DNA of 64,000 bases from Streptomyces minutiscleroticus (GCF_014650875.1 NZ_BMVU01000018.1:80288-144287); one strand, 5' to 3'; positions 53,009 through 61,158 are shown, numbered from the stretch's first letter. Program-made: numbers and translations. Notes: generated from the sequence alone by a model not told the origin.

Positions 53009-55029
53009 CCTCTCCTTCCGCCACCGAGAACACCGCCGCCGCGCAGTCGGCCCCGGCCGAACTGGTCGACGCCGTACGCGGTGTCTGGGCCGACGCCCTG
53101 GAGACCGACCTCGCCTCCGTCTCCGCGCACGCCAGCTTCCTGAGCCTGGGCGGTGACTCCGTCCTGGCCGTCCGGATGGCCGCGATGCTCCGCAAGCGGC
53201 TCGGCGCGCCGCTCGCCCTGGCCGACGTCCGCGTCGAGCAGAGCGCCGCCCAGCTCGCCGCCCTGGTCCACGAACGCAGCACAGGCGCCGGGACCGGCGC
53301 CCTGCGCCCGCTGCCCCTGGACCTCGTCCGGCGCGAGGACCCCGAGGCCCCCTTCCCGCTCCTGCCGCTCCAGCAGGGTTACTTCGTGGGCCAGCAGGAC
53401 GCCTGGGAGCTGTCGTACCGCTCCGCCCACCACTACGTGGACATCGGTCTGGAGGACATCGACGCCGACGAGGCCCCCGACGCGCTCCAGGACGCCCTGG
53501 AGCGGCTGGCCGAGCACCAGGCCGTGCTGCGGGCCCGCGTCCTGCCCGACGGCCGGCAGCACGTCCTGCCCCTGGACGACCCGGACGCGATACCTCAGCT
53601 GCGGGTCACCGACCTGCGCGACGCCGACGAGGAGACGGCCGCCGCCCGCCTGGCGGAGATCCGGCACGAGATGAGCACCGAGGGCCCCGACCCGTCCCGG
53701 GGCTGCGGACTGGACATGCGGCTGACCCTGCTGCCCGGCGACCGCGCCCGCCTGCACTCCTCCACCAGCCTGCTCATCATCGACGGCTGGTCCTCCAGCG
53801 TCTTCTACCGCGACCTGTTCGCCCTGGCCTCCGACTACAACGCCGTCCTCGCGCCCCTGGACATCGACTACGGCGACTACGTCACCACCCTGCGCGAACT
53901 GCCCGGCACCCGGGCCTGGCAGGAGGACCGCGACTGGTGGTACGACCGCCTCGACGACTTCCCCCTGCCGCCCGCCCTGCCGCTGGCGGCCGACCCCGGC
54001 GAGGTGCGCCCCACCCTGATGGGCACCCGCCAGGCGACGCTGGACCCGCAGCGCTGGGCGACGCTGCGCCGGCTGTGCACCGAGCACGGCGTCACCCCGT
54101 CCGCGGCGATGTTCGCCGCGTTCGCCGCGGCCGTCTCCCGGACCTGCGGCCACCGCCGCTTCCTGCTCAACACCCTCCAGCTGAACCGCCTGCCGCTGCA
54201 CCCCGACGTGTCCCGGCTGGTGGGCGCCTTCTCGTCCACCATGCTGCTGCCCGTGGACCTGCCCGAGGCCCCGGTCTTCGCCGACCTCGCCGCCCGCGCC
54301 CAGCAGGACATCGGCGACGCGCTCGCCCACAACCTGATCACCGGTGTCGAGGTCTCGCGCGAACTGGGTCGCCGCCTGGGCACCCACCGCCCGGTGGCCC
54401 CCGTCGTCTTCCAGTCCACCCTGGGCGTGGACGCGGCGCTGGGCAGCGAGGTGCCCCAGGAGGCCGGACCGCTGGGAGCGGTCGACCTGCTCAGCCACCA
54501 CCAGCAGCTGCGCACGCCCCAGGTCGCCCTGGAGGTGCGGCTGTTCGAGCTGCGCGGAGAGCTCGTCGTCGTCTTCTCCCTGGTGGAGGAGTTGTTCGCG
54601 GCCGAGGACGTGGACCGGATGTTCCAGGACGTCATGGCCACCGTGGAGTCACTGGTGCGGGCCGACGGCTGGTCGGCGGTGGTCGAACTGCCCAACGCGG
54701 TGGACGCCCAGGACACCGACGGCCTCGGCACGGCGTCCGGCCGGCGGTTGTCCGTCCCGACGAAGGCCAAGGCCCTCGATGCCGAGGCGGGAGCGCCTCG
54801 GGACGCGGTGGAGGAGGCCGTCGCCGCCCACTGGCGGAAGCTGCTGGACTGCCCCGTGGACGAGCGCACCGCCGACTTCTTCGCGCTCGGCGGCGACTCC
54901 CTGCTCGCCATGCGCATGCTCGGCTCGCTCCACCGGGAAGGACTGGGCCGGGTGGCGCCGCGCCGCTTCCTCGAGCAGCCGACGGTGGCGGGTCTCGCCG
55001 CCGCGATCCGCGAGGCGGGCGGACGGTGA
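53005..55029 (+). CDS. NRPS: carrier-degenerate cyclisation-carrier, no A domain
   Basis: 674 residues from a TTG (with GGGAG) that overlaps the upstream stop. Carrier Ser52 (LGGDSVLA), then a condensation/Cy-like domain at about 95-560, then carrier Ser632 (LGGDSLLA). The Cy active-site motif is altered. Where the other two Cy domains have D-x4-D, this one has S255-x4-D260 (SLLIID); VGDFT is VGAFS; the WLDH motif with the cyclodehydration Asp is replaced by QVALEV. It may condense without forming a ring, or act structurally. The N-terminal carrier could replace the one missing from the PKS, loaded by the cysteine A domain in trans. Confidence 0.9.
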   Translation: MTSPSATENTAAAQSAPAELVDAVRGVWADALETDLASVSAHASFLSLGGDSVLAVRMAAMLRKRLGAPLALADVRVEQSAAQLAALVHERSTGAGTGALRPLPLDLVRREDPEAPFPLLPLQQGYFVGQQDAWELSYRSAHHYVDIGLEDIDADEAPDALQDALERLAEHQAVLRARVLPDGRQHVLPLDDPDAIPQLRVTDLRDADEETAAARLAEIRHEMSTEGPDPSRGCGLDMRLTLLPGDRARLHSSTSLLIIDGWSSSVFYRDLFALASDYNAVLAPLDIDYGDYVTTLRELPGTRAWQEDRDWWYDRLDDFPLPPALPLAADPGEVRPTLMGTRQATLDPQRWATLRRLCTEHGVTPSAAMFAAFAAAVSRTCGHRRFLLNTLQLNRLPLHPDVSRLVGAFSSTMLLPVDLPEAPVFADLAARAQQDIGDALAHNLITGVEVSRELGRRLGTHRPVAPVVFQSTLGVDAALGSEVPQEAGPLGAVDLLSHHQQLRTPQVALEVRLFELRGELVVVFSLVEELFAAEDVDRMFQDVMATVESLVRADGWSAVVELPNAVDAQDTDGLGTASGRRLSVPTKAKALDAEAGAPRDAVEEAVAAHWRKLLDCPVDERTADFFALGGDSLLAMRMLGSLHREGLGRVAPRRFLEQPTVAGLAAAIREAGGR

Positions 55030-55032
55030 CAA

Positions 55033-55068
55033 GGGTGCGGCGGGGACGGCCGCGTCCCCGCCGCACCC
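55033..55068. terminator. Bidirectional terminator
   Basis: Perfect 16-base arms at 55033-55048 and 55053-55068 with loop GCCG, placed between the converging NRPS and flavoprotein genes. Confidence 0.85.
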
Positions 55069-55082
55069 GGCGGTGCCGCAGC

Positions 55083-56012
55083 TCAGCCGCCCAGGCCGGC
55101 GTCCTCGCGGAACAGCTCCTGGTCCAGCCAGACCGCGGCGCGGGCACCGTCGGCCGCTCCGGTGATCACGAAGGTGAGGGCGTCGGGCAGCGCCTCCAGG
55201 CGGGCGGTGTCCCCGGCCGCGTACACACCGGGCACGGAGGTGCGCTGGAACTCGTCCACCCGCACGCAGCCGTCCGGCAGGATGTGGCAGCCCAGCCGCT
55301 CGGCCAGGCCGGAGTGCTGCCGGGTGGGCGCCCGGTGGTACACGGCCTGGCGCTCCAGGACCCGGCCGTCGTCGAAGACCAGGCGCAGGGCCCCGGCCTC
55401 GCCCTCGATCCGCGTCACGGCCGCCTCCTCCACGGCGATCCCGGCGGCGGCGAGCCTGCCCGCGGCCTGCTCGGGCACCGGGCGCCCGTTGGTGCACACG
55501 ACCACGTCGCCGCTGAAGCGGTCGGCGACGTACAGGGACTGCATGACCTGCGGCAGCTCGTGTCCCAGGACGGCGAGGGTCAGTCCGCTGGTCTCCCAGC
55601 CGTGGCAGAACGGACAGTGGTACACGCCCTTGCCGAACAGTGCGGACAGCCCCTCCACCTGCTCGTCGAGCACGTCGACCTGTCCTGTGGCCAGCACCAG
55701 CCTGCGGGCCCGCTCCACCGTGCCGTCGGCCAGCGTCAGGGCGAAGCCGCCCTGCCCGGCCGCGGCGTCGGTGACGGTGGCCTCGCGCACGGACACGTTC
55801 GGGTAGGCGCCCAGCTGCTCCCTGCCTATGCGGCGCAGTTCGGCGGGGTCGAAGCCGTCCCGGCTGAGGAACATGTGCATCTCGTCCGCCGGCGCGTTGC
55901 GCGGGCTGCCGGAGTCCAGCAGGAGGACCTTCCTGCGCTGACGTCCGGACACCAGTGCCGCGTTGAGGCCCGCGGGCCCTCCACCGACCACGATCACGTC
56001 GTACATCGTCAT
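55083..56012 (-). CDS. Thioredoxin-reductase-like FAD oxidoreductase with CxxC
   Basis: 309 residues. FAD fold VIVVGGGPAGLNAALVSGR at the N-terminus; redox pair in VYHCPFCHGWE; NAD(P) region ADRFSGDVVVCTNG; C-terminal VPGVYAAGDTARL. The architecture is that of low-molecular-weight thioredoxin reductases and of dithiol oxidases/reductases of sulfur-rich natural products (the HlmI/GliT type). It could handle thiol/disulfide or thiazoline redox steps, or serve reductive metal release. Divergent from the reductase at 56115, with a Zur box between them. Start ATG at 56012; an ATG at 56006 is also possible. Confidence 0.87.
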   Translation of the reverse strand: MTMYDVIVVGGGPAGLNAALVSGRQRRKVLLLDSGSPRNAPADEMHMFLSRDGFDPAELRRIGREQLGAYPNVSVREATVTDAAAGQGGFALTLADGTVERARRLVLATGQVDVLDEQVEGLSALFGKGVYHCPFCHGWETSGLTLAVLGHELPQVMQSLYVADRFSGDVVVCTNGRPVPEQAAGRLAAAGIAVEEAAVTRIEGEAGALRLVFDDGRVLERQAVYHRAPTRQHSGLAERLGCHILPDGCVRVDEFQRTSVPGVYAAGDTARLEALPDALTFVITGAADGARAAVWLDQELFREDAGLGG

Positions 56013-56049
56013 CCGCCACTTCTTCCGTCGTAGGCCATCGGAACTAGAC

Positions 56050-56062
56050 GATAATAATTATC
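56050..56062. promoter_or_regulatory. Zur-type operator in divergent promoter
   Basis: GATAATAATTATC is palindromic apart from its central base. It lies 38 bases before the flavoprotein start and 53 before the 56115 start. It matches the GATAATnATTATC form of actinobacterial Zur boxes and would place both genes under zinc control. Confidence 0.82.
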
Positions 56063-56114
56063 ATTTGCATTAACCAGTCATGCACCCATCCGGCACGGAA
56101 CGACGAGGACTCCT

Positions 56115-57215
56115 GTGAACAACACTTCGACCTCGGCCATCGGCGTCATCGGCGGCTACGGAGCGGTCGGCAGCGCGGCCGTACGGCGGCTCCACCAGGC
56201 GGGCGCCTCCCCGCTGCTCATCGCCGGCCGCGACCCCGGCAAGGCCGACGCACTGCTCGACGCCCTGCCTGCGGACGGCCCGCCTGCCGCCACCATGGCG
56301 GTCGACCTGGACGACCCCGACTCCCTGGACCGGTTCGCCGCCCGCTGCCGGCTCGTCGTCAACTGCGCGGGCCCCTCCTACCGGATCCTGGACACCGTCG
56401 CCGAGGCGGCCCTGCGGCACGGCGCGGACTACGTCGACGCCGCCGGCGACGACCCCGCCCACCGCCTGCTGTGCGCCGACGGCGGCGCCGGGCAGTGGGC
56501 GACGGCAGGACGCACGGCCGTGCTCTCCGCGGGCGCGCTGCCGGGCCTGTCGGGCCTTCTGCCCCGCGCGCTCACCGCTCGCACCCGCCGCGCCACCAGG
56601 CTGGACGCGTACCTCGGTGGAGTCGCCCCGCTGACCCCCGCAGCCGCCGGCGACGTCCTGCTCGCCCGCGGCCCCGAGCACGGCACCTCAGCGGCCGCCT
56701 GGCAGAACGGTGGCGTACGCGAGCGCGCGCTGCCACCCCGCCGGGACGTGCGCCTCGACGCCTTCCCCAGGCCCGTCTCCGTCTTCCCCTTCCTCTCCAC
56801 AGAGGCCGTCCGCCTGGCCCGGGACACAGGGATCGGCCACGTGCGCTGGTACACCGTCTTCGGCGGCGAGCGCCTCGCCGGGGAACTGGCCATGGCCTGG
56901 GCCATGAACAGCACGGACACCACCGGGCTGGTGGCTGCGGCAGCAGAGGACGTACGCCACTACGGCGCGTGGTACGGGCAGGAGTTCCATCTCTGGGAAG
57001 GCGCGACCGACGGCCCGCCCGCCGCCAAGCTCGTCCTGCGCTCCGCGGACTCCTACGAACTGAGCGGCTTCCTCACGGCCACCGCCGTCCTCCGCCTCCT
57101 CCACGGCTCGATCGCCCCCGGCGTGCACTTCGCAGCCGACGTCCTGGACCCCGCACAGGTCGCACAGGCCCTGGCCGCCGATCCCGCCGCAGACCTGACG
57201 ATCACGCAGGGATAG
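56115..57215 (+). CDS. Saccharopine-dehydrogenase-like NAD(P)-dependent reductase
   Basis: 366 residues from a GTG with ACGAGGA upstream. N-terminal Rossmann motif IGVIGGYGAVGSAAVRRL. Then VNCAGPSYRILDTVAEAALRHGADYVDAAGD, the hallmark of the saccharopine dehydrogenase/trans-enoyl reductase group. A C-terminal substrate domain follows. Yersiniabactin and pyochelin pathways need a thiazoline reductase, normally of the Gfo/Idh family (Irp3/PchG), which I do not see here. This protein may fill that role, but that is inference. Under a predicted Zur box. Confidence 0.82.
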   Translation: MNNTSTSAIGVIGGYGAVGSAAVRRLHQAGASPLLIAGRDPGKADALLDALPADGPPAATMAVDLDDPDSLDRFAARCRLVVNCAGPSYRILDTVAEAALRHGADYVDAAGDDPAHRLLCADGGAGQWATAGRTAVLSAGALPGLSGLLPRALTARTRRATRLDAYLGGVAPLTPAAAGDVLLARGPEHGTSAAAWQNGGVRERALPPRRDVRLDAFPRPVSVFPFLSTEAVRLARDTGIGHVRWYTVFGGERLAGELAMAWAMNSTDTTGLVAAAAEDVRHYGAWYGQEFHLWEGATDGPPAAKLVLRSADSYELSGFLTATAVLRLLHGSIAPGVHFAADVLDPAQVAQALAADPAADLTITQG

Positions 57216-57276
57216 CCCCGCCCCTGCGACCGCACGCACGCATTCCGCAGCGATTTGGCCGGCCAGTGCATGACAC

Positions 57277-57500
57277 ATGACATTGGGATACCTGGACGCC
57301 GCCGTGCAGTTGTCCCAGGAGGTGGCCTCCAGGCGGACGGAGGTCCTCGGCGCAGGCCACCCGGACATCCTCCGGTCCTTGCTGAACATGGCCATGACCT
57401 ACGCGGTCGCCGGACACGTCGCCGAATGCGTCGAACCGGCCGAGCCTCTGATCCAGGACTGCAGGGCCGAGTTCGGACCCGATGCCGGAATCTGTCTTCA
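57277..57500 (+). pseudogene. Tetratricopeptide-repeat remnant
   Basis: A short frame reads LDAAVQLSQEVASRRTEVLG and HPDILRSLLNMAMTYAVAGH, one to two repeats of the kinesin-light-chain TPR type found in large actinobacterial regulators. It then degenerates. No start context or partner domain; probably debris. Confidence 0.5.
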
Positions 57501-57716
57501 CCGCCTATCTGGCCGCCGAACGCTTCGACGAGGCGACCGCCGTCGCAACATCCCCGTCCGCCCGACCGGACGAAACTCGCCTTGAGGGCGGCGGCACGAC
57601 CGCCCCGCCATGACCGCTCCGGATTCAGGGACTACGGGGTGCGGCCGCCGCACTACCGCAGGCCGCATCGGCTTTCGTGGAGCTGGACCATGGCGGCGCC
57701 GGCCGGGCGGTCCCCA

Positions 57717-57845
57717 CGCGGCACGATCGAGACGATCGTCATCGACGGTCAGGAACACCCGCACAAGCGGGGGTCTGGGTGTCCGACACCACAGCGCGAC
57801 AGGACGAGCCTGCTCCCCCAGCGCGTCGCGATCCTGCTCAACCTC
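57717..57845 (+). pseudogene. Second helicase-associated-domain remnant
   Basis: RGTIETIVIDGQEHPHKRGS followed by RTSLLPQRVAILLNL matches the linker between HA repeats (HVETVxVDGQEHxHKLG, then RRxxLxPERxAxLxxL). It is cut at both ends. Same family as the debris at 18.6 kb. Confidence 0.55.
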
Positions 57846-57865
57846 CCTGAGGATCACCACCAAAG

Positions 57866-58783
57866 TCACGGCATCGTGCCTGGTCGCGATCTGGTGCCGG
57901 TCGCCTCGGCAAAGATCCAGCGGTTGACCGCCAGAGCGTCGTCCGGCTCCGGACGCAGTCCGCATCCGTGCGCCGCGGTGAAGTCGTACGGGCTGCGGAC
58001 CTCCACCGTCCAGCCTCGGTGCGCGAGTTCACCGGCGGAGTCGGGACGGGGCGCGGTGTCGAAGAGGGACAGCAGGTCGATGCCGAGCCGTTGCCGCGCC
58101 GCGGCGTATACCGCGCCGGCCCGTACCCGCGGCTCTTCGGCGACCTCCTTGATCTCGTACGCCAAGGTGCTGCCGGCTGCGCTGAGCCGGTCCACCGTGG
58201 CGATCAGGTACCGTTCCGCGTCCGCCGGGAGGTAGAGCAGCAGTCCCTCGGCGAGCCAGGCGGTCGGTGCGGTGGGATCGAACCCCGTGTCCAGCAGCGC
58301 CCGAGCCCAGTCATGTCGCAGATCGACCGCGAGCGGCCGGCGCTCCGCCACAGGTGCGGCCCCTTCCCGGTCGAGCACCGACTGCTTGAAGGCCAGTACC
58401 TTGTCGGTGTCGATCTCGTGGACCGTGCAGCCGGGCGGCCAGGCGAGCCGGTACGCCCGGGTGTCCAGGCCCGCGCCCAGCAGCACCACCTGGCGCACAC
58501 CCCGTCGTGCCGAGCGCAGCAGGTGATCGTCCAGGACGCGGGTGCGCAGGGCGAAGTAGCGGCCCAGCCGGCCCCACAGCGGGTCGGCGTCCGCGTCGGG
58601 GACCTGGTCGGGACGCACCGGCCAGTCGGCCGCGACAGGTGACGCGCGGACGAAGTGTTCGGCGAACGTGTCCCGGGCCAGGGCGTCGGGACGGTGCGTT
58701 TCCATGGCGCGGGCGGCGGCCACCAGCAGCGCGGTGCGGCCCACGCCCGCTGCCACACCGTCGGTCAGTTCAGGGGCGGGCAC
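57866..58783 (-). CDS. LCM-type SAM-dependent O-methyltransferase
   Basis: 305 residues from a GTG preceded by GGAAGGAGGAACC. Leucine-carboxyl-methyltransferase fold of the actinobacterial putative-methyltransferase group: VGRTALLVAAARAMETHRPD, VVLLGAGLDTRAYRLAWPPG (SAM motif), VHEIDTDKVLAFKQ, and TAWLAEGLLLYLPADAERYL. These enzymes methylate carboxylates or hydroxyls. Its start overlaps the end of the cysteine-hydrolase gene by 19 bases. It is the last gene of a minus-strand operon starting at 61158. Confidence 0.92.
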   Translation of the reverse strand: MPAPELTDGVAAGVGRTALLVAAARAMETHRPDALARDTFAEHFVRASPVAADWPVRPDQVPDADADPLWGRLGRYFALRTRVLDDHLLRSARRGVRQVVLLGAGLDTRAYRLAWPPGCTVHEIDTDKVLAFKQSVLDREGAAPVAERRPLAVDLRHDWARALLDTGFDPTAPTAWLAEGLLLYLPADAERYLIATVDRLSAAGSTLAYEIKEVAEEPRVRAGAVYAAARQRLGIDLLSLFDTAPRPDSAGELAHRGWTVEVRSPYDFTAAHGCGLRPEPDDALAVNRWIFAEATGTRSRPGTMP

Positions 58784-59406
58784 GGTTCCTCCTTCCGGCT
58801 GGGCGCGGGTGCAGGCGTGGTCCATGCCTGGGGGTCGTCCATGGGAACGGTCCGGGCTCCGTAGACGGTGCGCATGAAGTGCAGGACGGTCTCGTGGGGC
58901 AGGTGCAGGGCGGTGGTGCAGTCCGTCAGGACGGTGACGTGGAAGCCCTTCTGGAATGCCGTGCGGGCGGTGGTGTCCACGCACACGTCGGCATACAGCC
59001 CGGCGAGGACCAGATGTCCGACGCCCTGCGCGGCCAGGTGTTCCTCGAAACCGTCGCTGAGGAAGGCGTCGAAGCACGCCCGCTTGGTGAAGGTGCGCTC
59101 GTTCGCGGCGGGGGCGACCCCGTGGAACTCGGCGCCCCACGAGCCCTCCAGGCATTTCGGCCGCTTTCCCAGCTGCTGGTCGCGCCGCCGCCAGCTGTCC
59201 CCTTGATATGCGGGGTCGCCGACGAAGCGGACGAAGACCACCTCTACACCGTTGCGGCGGGCCGCCGACGCGGCCTGGACGCTGCCGGCGACGGCGGCGT
59301 CCAGGACGGCGGGATCGCCTGTGAAGCGGGCCCGGGCCACGGGACCGGCGCAGAAGTCGTTCTGCAGGTCCACCATGACCAGGGCCGTCCCTGTCCGCTC
59401 GGTCAT
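58765..59406 (-). CDS. Isochorismatase-like cysteine hydrolase
   Basis: 213 residues. The catalytic triad of the family is visible: Asp in VMVDLQNDF, Lys in ERTFTKRACFDAF, and Cys in LYADVCVDTTARTA. The cis-peptide region precedes the Cys. Relatives hydrolyse nicotinamide, N-carbamoylsarcosine, ureidoacrylate or isochorismate; the Cys rules out the classical water-using isochorismatases. Its ATG overlaps the stop of the mini-ORF at 59403 (ATGA). Substrate unknown; the operon contents suggest an amide or ester intermediate. Confidence 0.9.
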   Translation of the reverse strand: MTERTGTALVMVDLQNDFCAGPVARARFTGDPAVLDAAVAGSVQAASAARRNGVEVVFVRFVGDPAYQGDSWRRRDQQLGKRPKCLEGSWGAEFHGVAPAANERTFTKRACFDAFLSDGFEEHLAAQGVGHLVLAGLYADVCVDTTARTAFQKGFHVTVLTDCTTALHLPHETVLHFMRTVYGARTVPMDDPQAWTTPAPAPSRKEEPCPPLN

Positions 59407-59492
59407 GACCCGCCCACCAGGGCGACGCCCTTCGACACGCGGCCGGTACCGGGTGCTTCGACCGCCAAGACCCTCGCCACCTGCTGAATCAT
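59403..59492 (-). CDS. 29-codon mini-ORF duplicating the dehydrogenase C-terminus
   Basis: The frame runs from an ATG overlapping the dehydrogenase stop (ATGA) to a stop overlapping the hydrolase ATG. Its product includes VLAVEAPGTGRVSKGVALVG and ends GGS. The upstream protein ends LDALEAPGSGGVPRGPALVG followed by GGS. The DNA is similarly repeated, about 87 bases apart. It is either the last piece of a deleted tandem copy or a short duplication that keeps translational coupling intact. Whether a peptide accumulates is unknown. Confidence 0.6.
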   Translation of the reverse strand: MIQQVARVLAVEAPGTGRVSKGVALVGGS

Positions 59493-60625
59493 GATCCGCC
59501 GACCAGGGCAGGGCCCCTCGGGACACCACCGGAGCCGGGCGCTTCGAGGGCGTCGAGCAGCGCGTCGACCACGGCGGTGGTGGAGTGCCGGCCGCCGAGG
59601 TCCGGGGTGTGCACCCCTTGCTCGTCCAGCACCGCCAGGGCCGTCTCGGTGGCCTGCACGGCACCAGGACACCCGGCATGCCGTTCCGCGACGCGGGCCG
59701 CCGCGCGGATCGTCGCCACCGGGTTGACCAGGTCCCGGCCGGCCAGGTCGTCCGCGGAACCATGCACGGTCTGATACTCCACCAGGCCTGCCACCCCCGG
59801 ATCGAGGCAGACGTTCTCCGTGCAACGATTCTCCTGCCGGTCGGAGCCGAACCGGTCCAGCAACACGACGTGCATGATGTCGGCCCACTCGTTTCCCGCG
59901 ATGAGCAGCGTGCGGTCCGGCAGACCGTGGGTGATCAGGTTGCGATTGACCGTGTCCGGCTGGAACACCTCGATCCGCACGTCGAGCCGGTCCGCGAGGT
60001 CGGCCACCCAGGCGTCGAACGCACCGTCCAGCAGATGGAACTTGTACGCCATCACGACGCGGGCGACGCGGCCGTCACCCCACTCGCGCCGGGCCCGTTC
60101 CAGGGCGTAGCCGACGACCGCCTCGGTGGTCTCGCGGCTGAAGGTCAGGGTGCGGGTGACCTCGTGCGGGGTGTGCCGGTTCTCCCCGGTGTAGAACCCC
60201 TGTGCCTGGTCGCGCACCAGCAGCAGCGACTTCTCCCCCGCCGTGAGGAGGTCCACCTTCACGGCGCGCAGACGCCGGCGGACGAGATACAGCGACTGGG
60301 CGTTGATCGCCGTGCGGAACACGACATCGGCGCCGTCTTCGCTCAGGCGGCGGCAGAACCGCTCGTAGTGGTCCGCGTCCTGCGCGGTCAACTCCCGGAT
60401 ACGGTCGACGCCGTACTCCTCGCGCAGCGAGACGTAGGAGTGGTAAAGGCGCTCAGAGCGCACGACCTCCACACCGGTGGGGTGGGCGGTGGTGAGTGCG
60501 CCCAGGACGCGCTCGAAAACGGCCGCGAGTTCGGGGCCCGTGCCCCGGCCGACCGCCAGACCGACGACGGGCTTGGTCGCGGCTAACCCCTCGCCATGGG
60601 GCCTCGGTCCGCCGAGCCGGGTCAC
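59489..60625 (-). CDS. Isocitrate/isopropylmalate dehydrogenase family protein
   Basis: 378 residues from a GTG overlapping the EF-hand stop (GTGA). Beta-decarboxylating dehydrogenase fold: GLAVGRGTGPELAAVFERVL at the N-terminus, YKFHLLDGAFDAW (catalytic Lys region), LLIAGNEWADIMHVVLLD (metal Asp region) and VHGSADDLAGRDLVNPVATI near the end (the HGSAPDIAGK equivalent). The usual substrate Arg cluster is different (YLVRRRLRAVKVDLLTAGEK, then VRDQAQGFYTGENRH), so it is probably not housekeeping IDH or LeuB. It presumably oxidises and decarboxylates a specialised 2-hydroxy-dicarboxylate. Confidence 0.87.
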   Translation of the reverse strand: MTRLGGPRPHGEGLAATKPVVGLAVGRGTGPELAAVFERVLGALTTAHPTGVEVVRSERLYHSYVSLREEYGVDRIRELTAQDADHYERFCRRLSEDGADVVFRTAINAQSLYLVRRRLRAVKVDLLTAGEKSLLLVRDQAQGFYTGENRHTPHEVTRTLTFSRETTEAVVGYALERARREWGDGRVARVVMAYKFHLLDGAFDAWVADLADRLDVRIEVFQPDTVNRNLITHGLPDRTLLIAGNEWADIMHVVLLDRFGSDRQENRCTENVCLDPGVAGLVEYQTVHGSADDLAGRDLVNPVATIRAAARVAERHAGCPGAVQATETALAVLDEQGVHTPDLGGRHSTTAVVDALLDALEAPGSGGVPRGPALVGGS

Positions 60626-61158
60626 AGGGCCGCGTCCGCGGTCAGGTGGTCGCCGGGGATGCCGGCCTTCTCCGGGCGGTAGTAGTCCTCGATGCCCTCC
60701 GCCCAGACGGTCGCCGCGACGCGGTCGCCGTCGACCGGGCCGAAGGCGTCGAACAGCGCCTCGATGTTGGAGCGCTGAAAGCCGATGGCCTCCATCAGTG
60801 CACGAAAATCCGGGCGGGTGACGAAACCGTCGCCGTCCGGGTCGCCCATCGCCGCCAGGGCCTGGGCGAACTCCTCCACCGTGGCGTCGAACCGCTGCGG
60901 ATTGAGCACGATGGCGGTGAACTCCTCGAAGCTGACGCGCCCGTCGCCGTTCGCGTCCAGCTCGGTCACGAGCGTGTCCCAGTACCGGCGGAAGGCACCG
61001 AGCATCCGCTCCTTCACGGCGTCGCCGGCCGCCGGCACCGCCGCGACGACCCGGCGGCCCATCAGGTCGAAGTCGGCAGGCTCGATGTAACCATTGCCGT
61101 CGGCGTCGAACAGGGAGAAGACGAGCTGGACGCGGTCGGTCGCCTCGGTCGTGGGCAT
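60622..61158 (-). CDS. EF-hand calcium-binding protein
   Basis: 178-residue cytosolic protein of the calerythrin/sarcoplasmic calcium-binding type. Three canonical loops: DADGNGYIEPADF (near 19), DANGDGRVSFEEF (near 68) and DPDGDGFVTRPDF (near 105). The fourth, around GPVDGDRVAATVWAEG, has lost most ligands. First gene of the operon, with AGAGG upstream and a perfect hairpin before that. In Streptomyces such proteins buffer calcium or signal; linkage to a dehydrogenase is unusual. Confidence 0.92.
   Translation of the reverse strand: MPTTEATDRVQLVFSLFDADGNGYIEPADFDLMGRRVVAAVPAAGDAVKERMLGAFRRYWDTLVTELDANGDGRVSFEEFTAIVLNPQRFDATVEEFAQALAAMGDPDGDGFVTRPDFRALMEAIGFQRSNIEALFDAFGPVDGDRVAATVWAEGIEDYYRPEKAGIPGDHLTADAAL

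Noticed and set aside
56115..57215. Opine dehydrogenase of a nicotianamine-like pathway
   Set aside because: No nicotianamine-synthase-like gene is present and the motifs fit the saccharopine-dehydrogenase/enoyl-reductase group.
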